From contig MLAX01000002.1 in assembly GCA_001890945.1 (NCBI GenBank), forward strand, positions 558,001-622,000: a stretch of 64,000 nt of DNA. The letters run 5' to 3'. The notes below the pieces were generated by a model. It was given only the letters and a program-made list of their open reading frames with translations. It was not told the origin of the DNA and did no database searches. Both the position numbers and the translations under genes were made by a program. Positions 56,566 through 64,000 of the stretch are shown in pieces; the stretch's first letter is position 1, and every line of letters begins with the position of its first letter. The stretch is from Alphaproteobacteria bacterium AO1-B (GTDB lineage Bacteria; Pseudomonadota; Alphaproteobacteria; Rhizobiales; Stappiaceae).

Positions 56566-56996
56566 AGACCGAAGCGTTTGCCCGTATATCCGATTTTCCG
56601 ATGACCGCTTCAGACAAGCTGCGCTATGCAGACACCGACCGGCAAGGCCATGTAAACAATGCGGTCTTTGCGACCTTTCTGGAAACTGGGCGGACCGAAG
56701 TCATCTACGGTGAAGCTTTAGCAGACACAGGAGCATCCTTTGTCATCGCAAGGTTGGAGCTGGACTTCCTGGCTGAAGTCAACTGGCCTGGCGAAGTGCA
56801 TATTGGAACTGTGGTGCAGGATGTCGGTAGATCTTCCTTCAAACTGCATCAGAAGATCTTTCAAGACAACAAGGCTGTTGCACAGGCTGTCACCGTCATC
56901 GTCCAGATGAACAATGAAAGCCGCCGGTCCCATCCGCTGACAGACCGTGCGAAGGACCGTCTCAATACGTTGACCAGCCCTGCGTCCACTTGCTAG
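56562..56996 (+). CDS. Hotdog-fold acyl-CoA thioesterase (4HBT family)
   Basis: A 144-residue protein with the 4HBT pattern RYADTDRQGHVNNAVFATFLETGRTEVIYG, containing the catalytic Asp, then the sheet region RLELDFLAEVNWPGEVHIGT. The likely reaction is acyl-CoA hydrolysis. It overlaps the preceding GGCT-like gene by four bases. The natural substrate is not evident; the flanking lipA and lpdA genes do not settle it. Confidence 0.9.
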   Translation: MKTEAFARISDFPMTASDKLRYADTDRQGHVNNAVFATFLETGRTEVIYGEALADTGASFVIARLELDFLAEVNWPGEVHIGTVVQDVGRSSFKLHQKIFQDNKAVAQAVTVIVQMNNESRRSHPLTDRAKDRLNTLTSPASTC

Positions 56997-57052
56997 CAGG
57001 CATGACAGTTTTGTGGCTTGATCTTTAACGGAAAGAACGACACTTAAGGCCC

Positions 57053-58027
57053 ATGGTTACGATCGTCGACACGCTCAATCGCCCCCAAGATCCATCCGAA
57101 GCGCGCCCGCGCCACCCGGAAAAGGCTCACCGACCCGACAACCCCGTCCAGCGGAAGCCGAAATGGATTCGCGTCAAGGCACCGACATCGCCCGTCTACA
57201 AAGAGACGCACAACACAGTCCGGCAGAATAACCTCGTGACTGTGTGTGAAGAGGCCGGCTGTCCCAATATTGGCGAGTGCTGGTCGAAGAAGCACGCGTC
57301 TTTCATGATTTTGGGTGACACCTGTACCCGCGCTTGCGCGTTCTGTAACGTGCGCACAGGGATGCCAGGACCGGTCGACCCGAAAGAGCCTCAGGGTGTT
57401 GCGGACGCCGTGGCGACGATGGGCCTGGAACACGTCGTGGTCACATCCGTCGACCGGGATGATTTGGACGACGGCGGCGCACGGCATTTCGCAGATGTCA
57501 TTCAGGCCATCAGAAAGACATCTCCATCGACAACCGTCGAGGTTCTCACTCCAGATTTCCTGCGCAAGGATGGCGCCATGGAAATTGTTGTTGAAGCGCG
57601 CCCGGATGTCTTCAACCACAATCTTGAGACAGTACCGTCCAAGTACTTAAAAGTCCGCCCGGGGGCACGGTATTTCCATTCCATCCGCCTTCTTCAGAAG
57701 GTGAAGGAACTGGATCCGGAGATGTTCACCAAATCCGGCATTATGGTCGGCCTTGGCGAAGAGCGGAACGAAGTGCTTCAGTTGATGGACGACTTGCGCG
57801 CAGCGGATGTTGATTTCCTGACGATCGGTCAGTACCTACAGCCATCGAAGAAGCACCATCCGGTGATGTCCTTCGTGACGCCGGAAGAATTCAAGGGCTA
57901 TGAGCGGATCGCTTATGCAAAGGGGTTCCTGAAGGTTTCTGCAAGCCCACTGACACGGTCATCACACCACGCGGGCGAAGATTTCGCGGATCTGCGCGCG
58001 GCCCGCAAGGCAAAACTCGGCCACTAA
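57053..58027 (+). CDS. lipA: Lipoyl synthase LipA
   Basis: LipA inserts two sulfurs into octanoyl groups on lipoyl domains by radical SAM chemistry. The 324-residue product has the auxiliary cluster [13 protein letters not shown], the radical SAM motif [10 protein letters not shown] (CxxxCxxC) and the C-terminal RSSHHAGE segment. Its targets include the lipoyl domains of PdhB and PdhC encoded 4-6 kb upstream; location in this block is conserved in Rhizobiales. Confidence 0.98.
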   Translation: MVTIVDTLNRPQDPSEARPRHPEKAHRPDNPVQRKPKWIRVKAPTSPVYKETHNTVRQNNLVTVCEEAGCPNIGECWSKKHASFMILGDTCTRACAFCNVRTGMPGPVDPKEPQGVADAVATMGLEHVVVTSVDRDDLDDGGARHFADVIQAIRKTSPSTTVEVLTPDFLRKDGAMEIVVEARPDVFNHNLETVPSKYLKVRPGARYFHSIRLLQKVKELDPEMFTKSGIMVGLGEERNEVLQLMDDLRAADVDFLTIGQYLQPSKKHHPVMSFVTPEEFKGYERIAYAKGFLKVSASPLTRSSHHAGEDFADLRAARKAKLGH

Positions 58028-58073
58028 CGGCCCGCTTAAAGGATTTGGCAAGGCGATAGGACCACACTAACCC

Positions 58074-58526
58074 ATGCCCAGTTTTTCATCTTCGCATAAG
58101 GTCAATCACAAGGCCGACGACATGTTCCGCCTCGTGGCGGATGTTGAGCAATATCCGAAGTTCGTTCCGCTTTGCCAGGCCCTTCAAGTGCGTGGCCGGA
58201 AGGAGCTACCGGACGGGCGCACCGTGCTGGTCGCCGACATGACCGTAGCCTATAAGATGTTCAAAGAAACGTTCACCAGCCGGGTAGAACTTCAGCCGGA
58301 GAGCAAGACGATCTTGGTCGAGTATCTGGACGGCCCGTTCAAGCATCTTGAGAACAAGTGGACGTTCAAGGATGTGGACGATGGCCGGAGCACGGTCGGG
58401 TTTTACATCAATTACGAGTTTCGCAGCCGAGCGCTCGGATCATTGATGGGGGCCATGTTCGATAAGGCGTTCCGGAAGTTTTCAAACGCCTTTGAAACCC
58501 GCGCAGATCAGGTCTACGGCGGCTAG
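58074..58526 (+). CDS. ratA: RatA/COQ10-like START-domain protein
   Basis: A 150-residue protein of the ribosome-association toxin RatA/coenzyme Q-binding family, with SSHKVNHKADDMFRLVADVEQYPKFVPLCQALQV at the start and IEYLDGPFK-type and VGFYINYEFRSRALGSLMG segments. Names differ: E. coli RatA was described as blocking 70S formation, whereas COQ10 homologues bind ubiquinone; the latter role is more likely in an alphaproteobacterium, by inference. It follows lipA. Confidence 0.92.
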   Translation: MPSFSSSHKVNHKADDMFRLVADVEQYPKFVPLCQALQVRGRKELPDGRTVLVADMTVAYKMFKETFTSRVELQPESKTILVEYLDGPFKHLENKWTFKDVDDGRSTVGFYINYEFRSRALGSLMGAMFDKAFRKFSNAFETRADQVYGG

Positions 58527-58552
58527 GCGTCAGTCCGGTCTCTATTGCTGAT

Positions 58553-58987
58553 TTATTTGAACTGCTTGAATGCGTCGCGGATCGTATGAATGCGGCTTGC
58601 CCGCGTCTGGAAGGATCCTTCCGGCTCCCGAAGGGCTTCGATTTCCCGCTTCTCCAGGCCAAGGTCGTAAAGGCTGGCGAAGGCCGTATTGTCGCTGCAT
58701 AACACGTTGCGTTCTTCACCGAAATTTTCTTCCAGGATCAGTGTTCGACCGGCGGCAACTTCTTCCTCGGTCCATACGACGGTGGTCGTGCTGACCCAGA
58801 ACATGCGATCACAATACTGCGCCTGGTAGTAGCCTTCTTTCGGCCGTGTCAGAATCTCGTGAGAGCCGGTGAATGTGCCATCCGGATATTGGGACCGAAT
58901 ATAGTAGTCGCTTTGCGCAAAACTGGAACCGGCCAGAGTGATCGCTGGCAAAAACGTCAGGATTGCTATGCATTGAGCGCGTGTCAT
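58553..58987 (-). CDS. Secreted two-cysteine protein, tandem paralogue A
   Basis: A 144-residue protein with a signal peptide (MTRAQCIAILTFLPAITLAGSSFA, about residues 1-24). The mature part shares with the next two genes the pattern GTFxGSHxI ... YCxRMFWV ... VVWTEEEVAAGR ... ENFGEERNVLC ... LYDLGL and a C-terminal SRIHTIRDAF. Two cysteines are shared in all three and could form a disulfide. The ATG at 58987 has AGGA upstream; a TTG at 58993 is possible. Family unknown; it is the most divergent member of the trio. Confidence 0.8.
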   Translation of the reverse strand: MTRAQCIAILTFLPAITLAGSSFAQSDYYIRSQYPDGTFTGSHEILTRPKEGYYQAQYCDRMFWVSTTTVVWTEEEVAAGRTLILEENFGEERNVLCSDNTAFASLYDLGLEKREIEALREPEGSFQTRASRIHTIRDAFKQFK

Positions 58988-59084
58988 CGGCAAATGTCCT
59001 GTACAGCTTTCGGTTCTCGTCTTTAAATCATGATCCTTTTTTACGGCAATTGTCTTGCGCGAGCCTTACCAATGGATTTCGAGC

Positions 59085-59558
59085 CTATTCAGTGGCGTGG
59101 TAAGAGCCCTTTGCCTTGTCGCCAGAGCCGAATGATTTGCTAATTGCAGCGAAGCGGCTGATCGGATTCACCAGCGGACCGTCTTCCTGAATGATCAGGC
59201 GTGGATCTTCATTGATCCCAAGATCAGCAAGGGTGACTTGTTCCTCCGGATTGGCACAAATCGGCCGCCAGCCTTTGCCGCGATTGTACTCGACGCGCAG
59301 CTCATATCCGCGGTCAACTTCAAGCTGGGTCCAGGCAACAGTTGCGTACCTCACCCAATAGGATCTTTGGCAATAGGTCACCTCAACCAGACCTTCGGCC
59401 ATGCGGTTGTAGATTTGATGGGACCCGCGGAAGATGCGATGACCGTCTCGGGAGATGATGTAGGTATCACCCGGTTCAAGTTGGTCAGCATAGGTCTGGG
59501 TCGGTGCAGTGCACGCGAGTGCCAGCGCGGCGGCCATTACTGTCTTCTGGATCATCAT
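59085..59558 (-). CDS. Secreted two-cysteine protein, tandem paralogue B
   Basis: A 157-residue protein with a signal peptide ending near TQTYA (about residue 24). The mature part has GDTYIISRDGHRIFRGSHQIYN, YCQRSYWVRYATVAWTQLEVDRGYELRVEYNRGKGWRPIC, then QVTLADLGI and SRFAAISKSFG. The start ATG at 59558 has AAGGA upstream. It lies between the two related genes on the same strand. Function unknown. Confidence 0.82.
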   Translation of the reverse strand: MMIQKTVMAAALALACTAPTQTYADQLEPGDTYIISRDGHRIFRGSHQIYNRMAEGLVEVTYCQRSYWVRYATVAWTQLEVDRGYELRVEYNRGKGWRPICANPEEQVTLADLGINEDPRLIIQEDGPLVNPISRFAAISKSFGSGDKAKGSYHATE

Positions 59559-59715
59559 ATCCGGTCCTTATTCGCGAACTCATTTCGCGAAAGCAAAGCT
59601 GCTCAACGTCTTGAATAACCCAAATCCTTCAAGAACAAATTTCTGAAGGGGTTCGAAATTGTCTAAAGTTTTAATGAAATAAACTCTGCGGCATGCGCTG
59701 CGGCCAGAATGTAAA

Positions 59716-60186
59716 TCAGCGCGTATGGTAGCTTTTATATCGGCTGTCAGCCTTGCTCTTGTTAAAGATGCCGCTGATCGCGCTCAAGCGGCTGACAGGT
59801 TTGTCGTCACTTTGTGATTGCTGCAGGAATTCTCTCGGTTGCATGTCGATGCCAAGATCAGCAAGGGCAACCTGATCCTGCGGGCGCTGACAGATCGGGC
59901 GCCATCCACGGCCGAAATTGTACTCGATCTGAACTGTCCGACCGAGTTCGGTCTCAAACTGAGTCCACGCAACGGAGTGGCTGCGCACATAGTAGTCGCG
60001 ATTGCAGTAGCTGACTTGTTTCAAACCGCTGGAATACTCCAGGTAGAGTTTGTGGCTTCCAACGAACGTGCCTTGTTGATCCCGGGATATAAAATAGAAG
60101 TCCCCAGGCTGGGGAATTCCACCTGCCTGAGCACTGACTGGAACCAACAATGTGATCGCCGCGAGAAGGGCGTTTCTGATCTTCAT
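59716..60186 (-). CDS. Secreted two-cysteine protein, tandem paralogue C
   Basis: A 156-residue protein with a signal peptide ending at VSAQA. The mature part reads GDFYFISRDQQGTFVGSHKLY, YCNRDYYVRSHSVAWTQFETELGRTVQIEYNFGRGWRPIC, QVALADLGI and SRLSAISGIF, closely matching paralogue B. No strong ribosome site is seen before the ATG at 60186. It is the first of the trio in transcription order. Function unknown. Confidence 0.82.
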   Translation of the reverse strand: MKIRNALLAAITLLVPVSAQAGGIPQPGDFYFISRDQQGTFVGSHKLYLEYSSGLKQVSYCNRDYYVRSHSVAWTQFETELGRTVQIEYNFGRGWRPICQRPQDQVALADLGIDMQPREFLQQSQSDDKPVSRLSAISGIFNKSKADSRYKSYHTR

Positions 60187-60417
60187 GGCACGGATGTTTT
60201 GTTTGCAACGACTGCAACCTACATTTGCCGGGCCTGGTCGTAAAACGCCTTTCTTGGCCAGTGTAAACCACCGGTTACCAAGCGGCGGACGGTTTTATAG
60301 GTGTTTTATTTGCATTGCACAATTGGCCCTAATCACGCCAGCAGGACGCTTGGTCATGTGCTTTCGACAGCGATTAAACAGGTACTCATTGCGAGGCAAA
60401 AAATTTCGACTGAGCAG

Positions 60418-60942
60418 CTAGTCCAGAGCGTCTAGCAGAGCGGTGAGGGCGGTCTGGACCGTTTCTAGTCGGATCGAGGTCCTGCCATTGTCGGCAAACC
60501 AGCAATGCAAATGCCTCGTCGGTTTATTCATCACTGCAACAGCAATATGAACGGTGCCGACTGGTTTTTCGTCGCTGCCTCCACCCGGTCCGGCAATTCC
60601 TGTGACGGACACTGCGATGTCGGCTTTGGACTTGGCGAGCGCACCTTCGGCCATGGCTATGGCGACGTCTTTGCTAACAGCGCCGACCTTCGCAATCAGT
60701 TGTGCCGGTACACCGAGCATGTCCGTTTTAGCTTCGTTGGAATAGGTCACAAACCCGCGATCCACGACGGCTGATGAGCCCGCAATATCGGTCAAGCTCC
60801 CGGCAATAAGCCCGCCGGTGCACGATTCTGCTGTCGCCACCATCATGTTCTGGGCCTTCATGGCGTCTAGTACGGACGCTGCGAGGGTGCCTAGGTCAGA
60901 GAGGCTTGCAGGATTTTTGCCTGACATCTGGATCTCACTCAT
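60418..60942 (-). CDS. CinA-family nicotinamide-nucleotide amidohydrolase (C-terminal domain only)
   Basis: A 174-residue stand-alone CinA C-terminal domain, with the signature [21 protein letters not shown] and [22 protein letters not shown]. By family knowledge this domain deamidates nicotinamide mononucleotide. The N-terminal MoCF-like domain of long CinA is absent, as in PncC-type proteins. Its start lies 8 bases into the end of ispDF on the same strand, so it is cotranscribed and coupled. Confidence 0.94.
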   Translation of the reverse strand: MSEIQMSGKNPASLSDLGTLAASVLDAMKAQNMMVATAESCTGGLIAGSLTDIAGSSAVVDRGFVTYSNEAKTDMLGVPAQLIAKVGAVSKDVAIAMAEGALAKSKADIAVSVTGIAGPGGGSDEKPVGTVHIAVAVMNKPTRHLHCWFADNGRTSIRLETVQTALTALLDALD

Positions 60943-62185
60943 CTTCGTTCAGTGGCAAGCGGACCGTAACGCTGGCGAGCGTTGCGATTCCCTCTTTCCG
61001 GCCCGTAAACCCGAGTTTTTCCGATGTCGTCGCCTTTACGGATACCCGAGAGCTCGGAATGTCGCAGATAGTAGCAATGGATGCCCGGATTGTTTGGCGA
61101 TGCGGTCCGATATTTGGAGCCTCGCAGACGATGGTGACGTCTATATGGGCGATCCGGCCGCCAAGGTCTTTGACACGTCGGACCGCGTCGATCTGAAAAT
61201 GGTCCGAGTCAGCGCCTTTCCACTTTGGGTCGCTAGGCGGAAAATGCTGACCGATATCACCGTCGCCAATCGCGCCAAGTGTCGCATCTGTTATAGCATG
61301 CAGGACTACGTCTGCATCCGAGTGGCCTTTCAAGGATTGGGTATGAGGTATGGTCACGCCGCCAAGAACGACCTCTGTTCCGGCCTCAAATGCATGAACA
61401 TCATATCCGATGCCGTTCCGGACATCTTGAAGGCTTGCCAGAGACGGTTTTGGATGAGTTGAGGCAGTCATGGTCCAGGTCTTTGCTAGAGTTTGCGCCC
61501 GGCTGAGGTCGGCCGGCGTTGTTATCTTGAAGTTCGCCGGATCGCCATTGCTCAGTGCGATCCCAAGGCCAGCCCACTCTGCAAGACCGGTATCATCGGT
61601 AAAGTCATCGTGACCAGCAGCTGCCGCGGCACGATGAGAAGATAGGATCTTGGCGAAGGGGAAACCCTGCGGCGTTTGTGCCGCATGAAGATTGCTGCGG
61701 TCGACGGTTTCCAACCTGTCAGCGCCTTGCGGCTGGCGTTTTAAAGTGTCAACGACGGGAACAGTGGGAAGAACGCCGTCTTGACCTTCTTCTAATGCTT
61801 CGATGATGCCGTCCAATACATCGGCGCTTAGGAAGGGGCGAGCTGCATCATGTATAAGGACAAAATCCGGGTCGGCTTTTTCCAAGGCTTTCAAACCGTT
61901 CAAGACAGACTTCTGCCGTGTTTTTCCGCCAACCACCGCCGACAAGAGCTTTGAGGATACTTCCTGGGGCAGGGACACCACGGCGTTGGTATACGCGTCG
62001 CCGTCGTCTGCGTGGATCACCGTAAGAATAGTTGAGATTGCGGGATGATTCCCAAGTGCTTTCAATGTATGGGAGAGGATCGGAGCGTCGGCGATTTGCC
62101 GGTACTGCTTCGGAGTGGTGCTGCCGTCTTGCGCCATTCGGCTGCCGCGTCCGGCGGCGACAACAAGAGCGGCGGTTTTCGGCAT
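60935..62185 (-). CDS. ispDF: Bifunctional IspDF (MEP isoprenoid pathway)
   Basis: A 416-residue fusion: an IspD half (residues about 1-235, with [23 protein letters not shown] and [13 protein letters not shown]) and an IspF half (about 250-416, with [19 protein letters not shown] and [14 protein letters not shown]). Together they catalyse CDP-ME and MEcPP formation in the non-mevalonate pathway. The fusion is known in several alphaproteobacteria. Divergent from dusB, with about 117 bp between them. Confidence 0.97.
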   Translation of the reverse strand: MPKTAALVVAAGRGSRMAQDGSTTPKQYRQIADAPILSHTLKALGNHPAISTILTVIHADDGDAYTNAVVSLPQEVSSKLLSAVVGGKTRQKSVLNGLKALEKADPDFVLIHDAARPFLSADVLDGIIEALEEGQDGVLPTVPVVDTLKRQPQGADRLETVDRSNLHAAQTPQGFPFAKILSSHRAAAAAGHDDFTDDTGLAEWAGLGIALSNGDPANFKITTPADLSRAQTLAKTWTMTASTHPKPSLASLQDVRNGIGYDVHAFEAGTEVVLGGVTIPHTQSLKGHSDADVVLHAITDATLGAIGDGDIGQHFPPSDPKWKGADSDHFQIDAVRRVKDLGGRIAHIDVTIVCEAPNIGPHRQTIRASIATICDIPSSRVSVKATTSEKLGFTGRKEGIATLASVTVRLPLNEDE

Positions 62186-62302
62186 GGTGATGGATCTCCA
62201 AAGGGCAGTTGCCTCGTCACGAGATCGTCTTTAACCAAATCAATGGCCTGACCGCAATTTATCCCTTGTTGCCATCTGTGAAATGTCTAGTATATAGGCA
62301 GA

Positions 62303-63358
62303 ATGAGAAATGCACAGACAATGAGCATTTGTGAAAGCGCGTCGCGACCTGGCATGAAGTCTATCAAGATCGGCCCCCACTCCCTGAAAAATCGCGCAGT
62401 CCTGGCGCCGATGTCTGGCGTGAGCGATTTGCCGTTCCGTCGTCTAGCGGCCCGGTTCGGCGCCGGCATGGTGGTCAGCGAAATGGTTGCCAGCGAATCC
62501 TTCGTCAAAGGTGATGCGGAAACCCAGATGCGCGCCGAAGCGCAGGATGGGGGTCTGCATGTCGTTCAACTGGCCGGCCGGGAAGCGCGTTGGATGGGCG
62601 AAGCAGCCAAAGTTATCGCGGGTCTGGGCGCCGATATCATCGATATAAACATGGGATGTCCCGCGAAAAAGGTGACCTCCGGTTACTCCGGTTCGGCCTT
62701 GATGCGCGATCTCGATCATGCCTTGACCTTGATTGAAGCAACAGTTGAAGCCGTTGATGTTCCGGTAACGCTCAAGATGCGGCTTGGTTGGGACGACACC
62801 TCAATCAACGCACCTGAGCTTGCGCGCCGGGCGGAAGCTGCCGGTGTGCAACTGATCACGGTGCATGGCCGGACGCGTTGTCAGTTTTATAAGGGCACCG
62901 CCGATTGGAACGCGATTGCGGCTGTCAAATCTGAAATATCGGTACCGCTGATCGCCAATGGGGATTGCACGGGTATTGAAAGCGCTGACGCGATGTTGGC
63001 GGCATCTGGTGCCGATGCGGTCATGATCGGGCGCGGGGCATATGGCCGGCCGTGGCTGCCGGGTCTCGTCGGACACTATCTGGAAACGGGCGAAATCCTG
63101 TCAGCACCCCAAGGCAATGCGCTTGGCGAACTGGTGGTTGAGCATTACGAGGCAATTCTGGGCCTTTACGGCGTTTTGCCAGGTGTGCGGATCGCACGAA
63201 AACACCTCGACTGGTACCTCGATACGTCCATTGAACAGGGCGGATTGGATATGCCGGCTGGCCTCAAAAAGACAATGATGACATCGAACCAGCCGGATGA
63301 GGTTGTCCGGATTGCGTCCGATTGGTTTTCTTCCTGCAATACACGGACGGCAGCGTGA
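62303..63358 (+). CDS. dusB: tRNA-dihydrouridine synthase DusB (NifR3)
   Basis: DusB reduces uridine to dihydrouridine in tRNA using FMN. The 351-residue product has the TIM-barrel entries [43 protein letters not shown] with catalytic Cys, [25 protein letters not shown] and [17 protein letters not shown]. The start codon is uncertain (62303, 62321 or 62354). The gene overlaps ntrB and belongs to the nifR3-ntrB arrangement of alphaproteobacteria. Confidence 0.95.
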   Translation: MRNAQTMSICESASRPGMKSIKIGPHSLKNRAVLAPMSGVSDLPFRRLAARFGAGMVVSEMVASESFVKGDAETQMRAEAQDGGLHVVQLAGREARWMGEAAKVIAGLGADIIDINMGCPAKKVTSGYSGSALMRDLDHALTLIEATVEAVDVPVTLKMRLGWDDTSINAPELARRAEAAGVQLITVHGRTRCQFYKGTADWNAIAAVKSEISVPLIANGDCTGIESADAMLAASGADAVMIGRGAYGRPWLPGLVGHYLETGEILSAPQGNALGELVVEHYEAILGLYGVLPGVRIARKHLDWYLDTSIEQGGLDMPAGLKKTMMTSNQPDEVVRIASDWFSSCNTRTAA

Positions 63359-64000
63359 CGGATCGAGATACTCCAAAGGGACGCACCGAAGCCCTGGCCA
63401 GCGATGGTCCAACCATCCTCGATGCACTCCCGCATCCGGTCCTGCTTGTTGCCCCGGATGGGGTGATTGAATCGGCCAATATGGCGGCGGAGTTTTTCAT
63501 GCGGTCCAGCATTTCTGTGCTGCGCCGACATCCAATCAATGAATTCATCCCGTTCGGAAGTCCGCTGCTGACTTTGATTGATCAGGTTCGCGAGCGCGGC
63601 GCTGCTGTCAACGAGTACAAGGTCGATATCGGGTCGCCGCGCATTGGCGCACCGAAGATTGTCGACATCAATGCAGCGCCGGTCGCGAACCGGCCCGGTG
63701 CCGTGGTGCTGATGTTTCAAGAGCGCACCATGGCGGAAAAAATCGACCGCCAACTGACATCGCGCGGTGCAGCGCGTACGGTCACAGGCCTGGCCGCCAT
63801 GCTTGCGCATGAGATCAAGAACCCGTTGTCCGGGATTCGCGGTGCCGCCCAGTTGCTCGAACAATCAGCTCCCGATGAAGACCGGGCTTTGACCCGGTTG
63901 ATCACGGATGAAACCGACCGGATCGTGAAACTGGTCGACCGGATGGAAGTGTTTTCCGATGAGCGGCCGATCGAGCGCGACCCCGTCAACATCCACGTGG
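63355..64000 (+). CDS. ntrB: Nitrogen regulation sensor kinase NtrB (3' truncated)
   Basis: The frame starts with GTG at 63355, overlapping the dusB stop by 4 bases, and runs off the window end. The 215 visible residues comprise a PAS-like domain ([25 protein letters not shown] to about residue 110) and the HisKA segment [24 protein letters not shown], whose His is the phosphorylation site. The rest is missing. Translational coupling to dusB is the classic nifR3-ntrB order, so the NtrB name is well supported; it would phosphorylate NtrC under nitrogen limitation. Confidence 0.93.
   Translation, partial: MTDRDTPKGRTEALASDGPTILDALPHPVLLVAPDGVIESANMAAEFFMRSSISVLRRHPINEFIPFGSPLLTLIDQVRERGAAVNEYKVDIGSPRIGAPKIVDINAAPVANRPGAVVLMFQERTMAEKIDRQLTSRGAARTVTGLAAMLAHEIKNPLSGIRGAAQLLEQSAPDEDRALTRLITDETDRIVKLVDRMEVFSDERPIERDPVNIHV

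Overview
This 64 kb window looks like chromosomal DNA of an alphaproteobacterium of the order Rhizobiales (Hyphomicrobiales). Three things point there: the flagellar cluster carries a DUF1217 gene and an FtcR-type regulator; pyruvate dehydrogenase has a lipoyl domain on E1 beta and the order ftsB-pdhA-pdhB-pdhC-lpdA...lipA-ratA...cinA-ispDF/dusB-ntrB; and trpDC-moaC-moeA follows ppiD. Moderate G+C and the mixture of genes would suit a marine Stappiaceae-like genus (Roseibium/Labrenzia), but that genus-level guess is inference. Most genes are housekeeping; no insertion sequence, prophage or CRISPR array was seen.

Layout. 1-0.9 kb: the 3' part of an NlpD-like LytM gene. 1.0-11.4 kb: a flagellar region of two divergent operons, motA-fliM-DUF6468-fliN-fliG-flhB-unknown on the minus strand and DUF1217-flgF-unknown-fliI on the plus strand, followed by the regulator ftcR. 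12.0-15.9 kb: a membrane histidine kinase and a response regulator with DUF3369, GGDEF and EAL domains, probably a c-di-GMP signalling pair. 15.9-21.4 kb: ppiD-trpD-trpC-moaC-moeA (minus). 21.6-25.5 kb: tpiA, secG, pyrG and a VOC-family gene. 25.6-31.1 kb: three tandem paralogous small lipoproteins, then a two-gene RND efflux pump ending in a strong terminator. 31.4-34.3 kb: tRNA-Lys, an orphan small gene in A+T-rich DNA, a lone TAXI-type binding protein and ccdA.

34.3-49.7 kb: an SPOR-like protein, glmU, glmS and GNAT, ybaN, a DUF502 gene, an MmgE/PrpD gene, recG, sdhE, mfd, a DUF2867 gene and pcm. 49.8-58.5 kb: ftsB, the pyruvate dehydrogenase genes pdhA/B/C and lpdA, two tandem YeaQ-type membrane proteins, a gamma-glutamylcyclotransferase-like protein, a thioesterase, lipA and ratA. 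LipA makes the lipoyl cofactor that PdhB, PdhC and Lpd use, so this block is functionally coherent. 58.5-60.2 kb: three tandem secreted paralogues of an unrecognised family sit between ratA and cinA. 60.4-64.0 kb: cinA and ispDF (minus), dusB and the truncated ntrB (plus).

The most promising unknowns are the secreted two-cysteine tandem family (58.5-60.2 kb), the tandem lipoproteins with a shared PPPRxVG...GGGR tail (25.6-26.5 kb), the kinase/DUF3369-GGDEF-EAL pair next to the flagellar genes, and the uncharacterised genes built into the flagellar operons. I found no clear multi-gene defence or other novel system.
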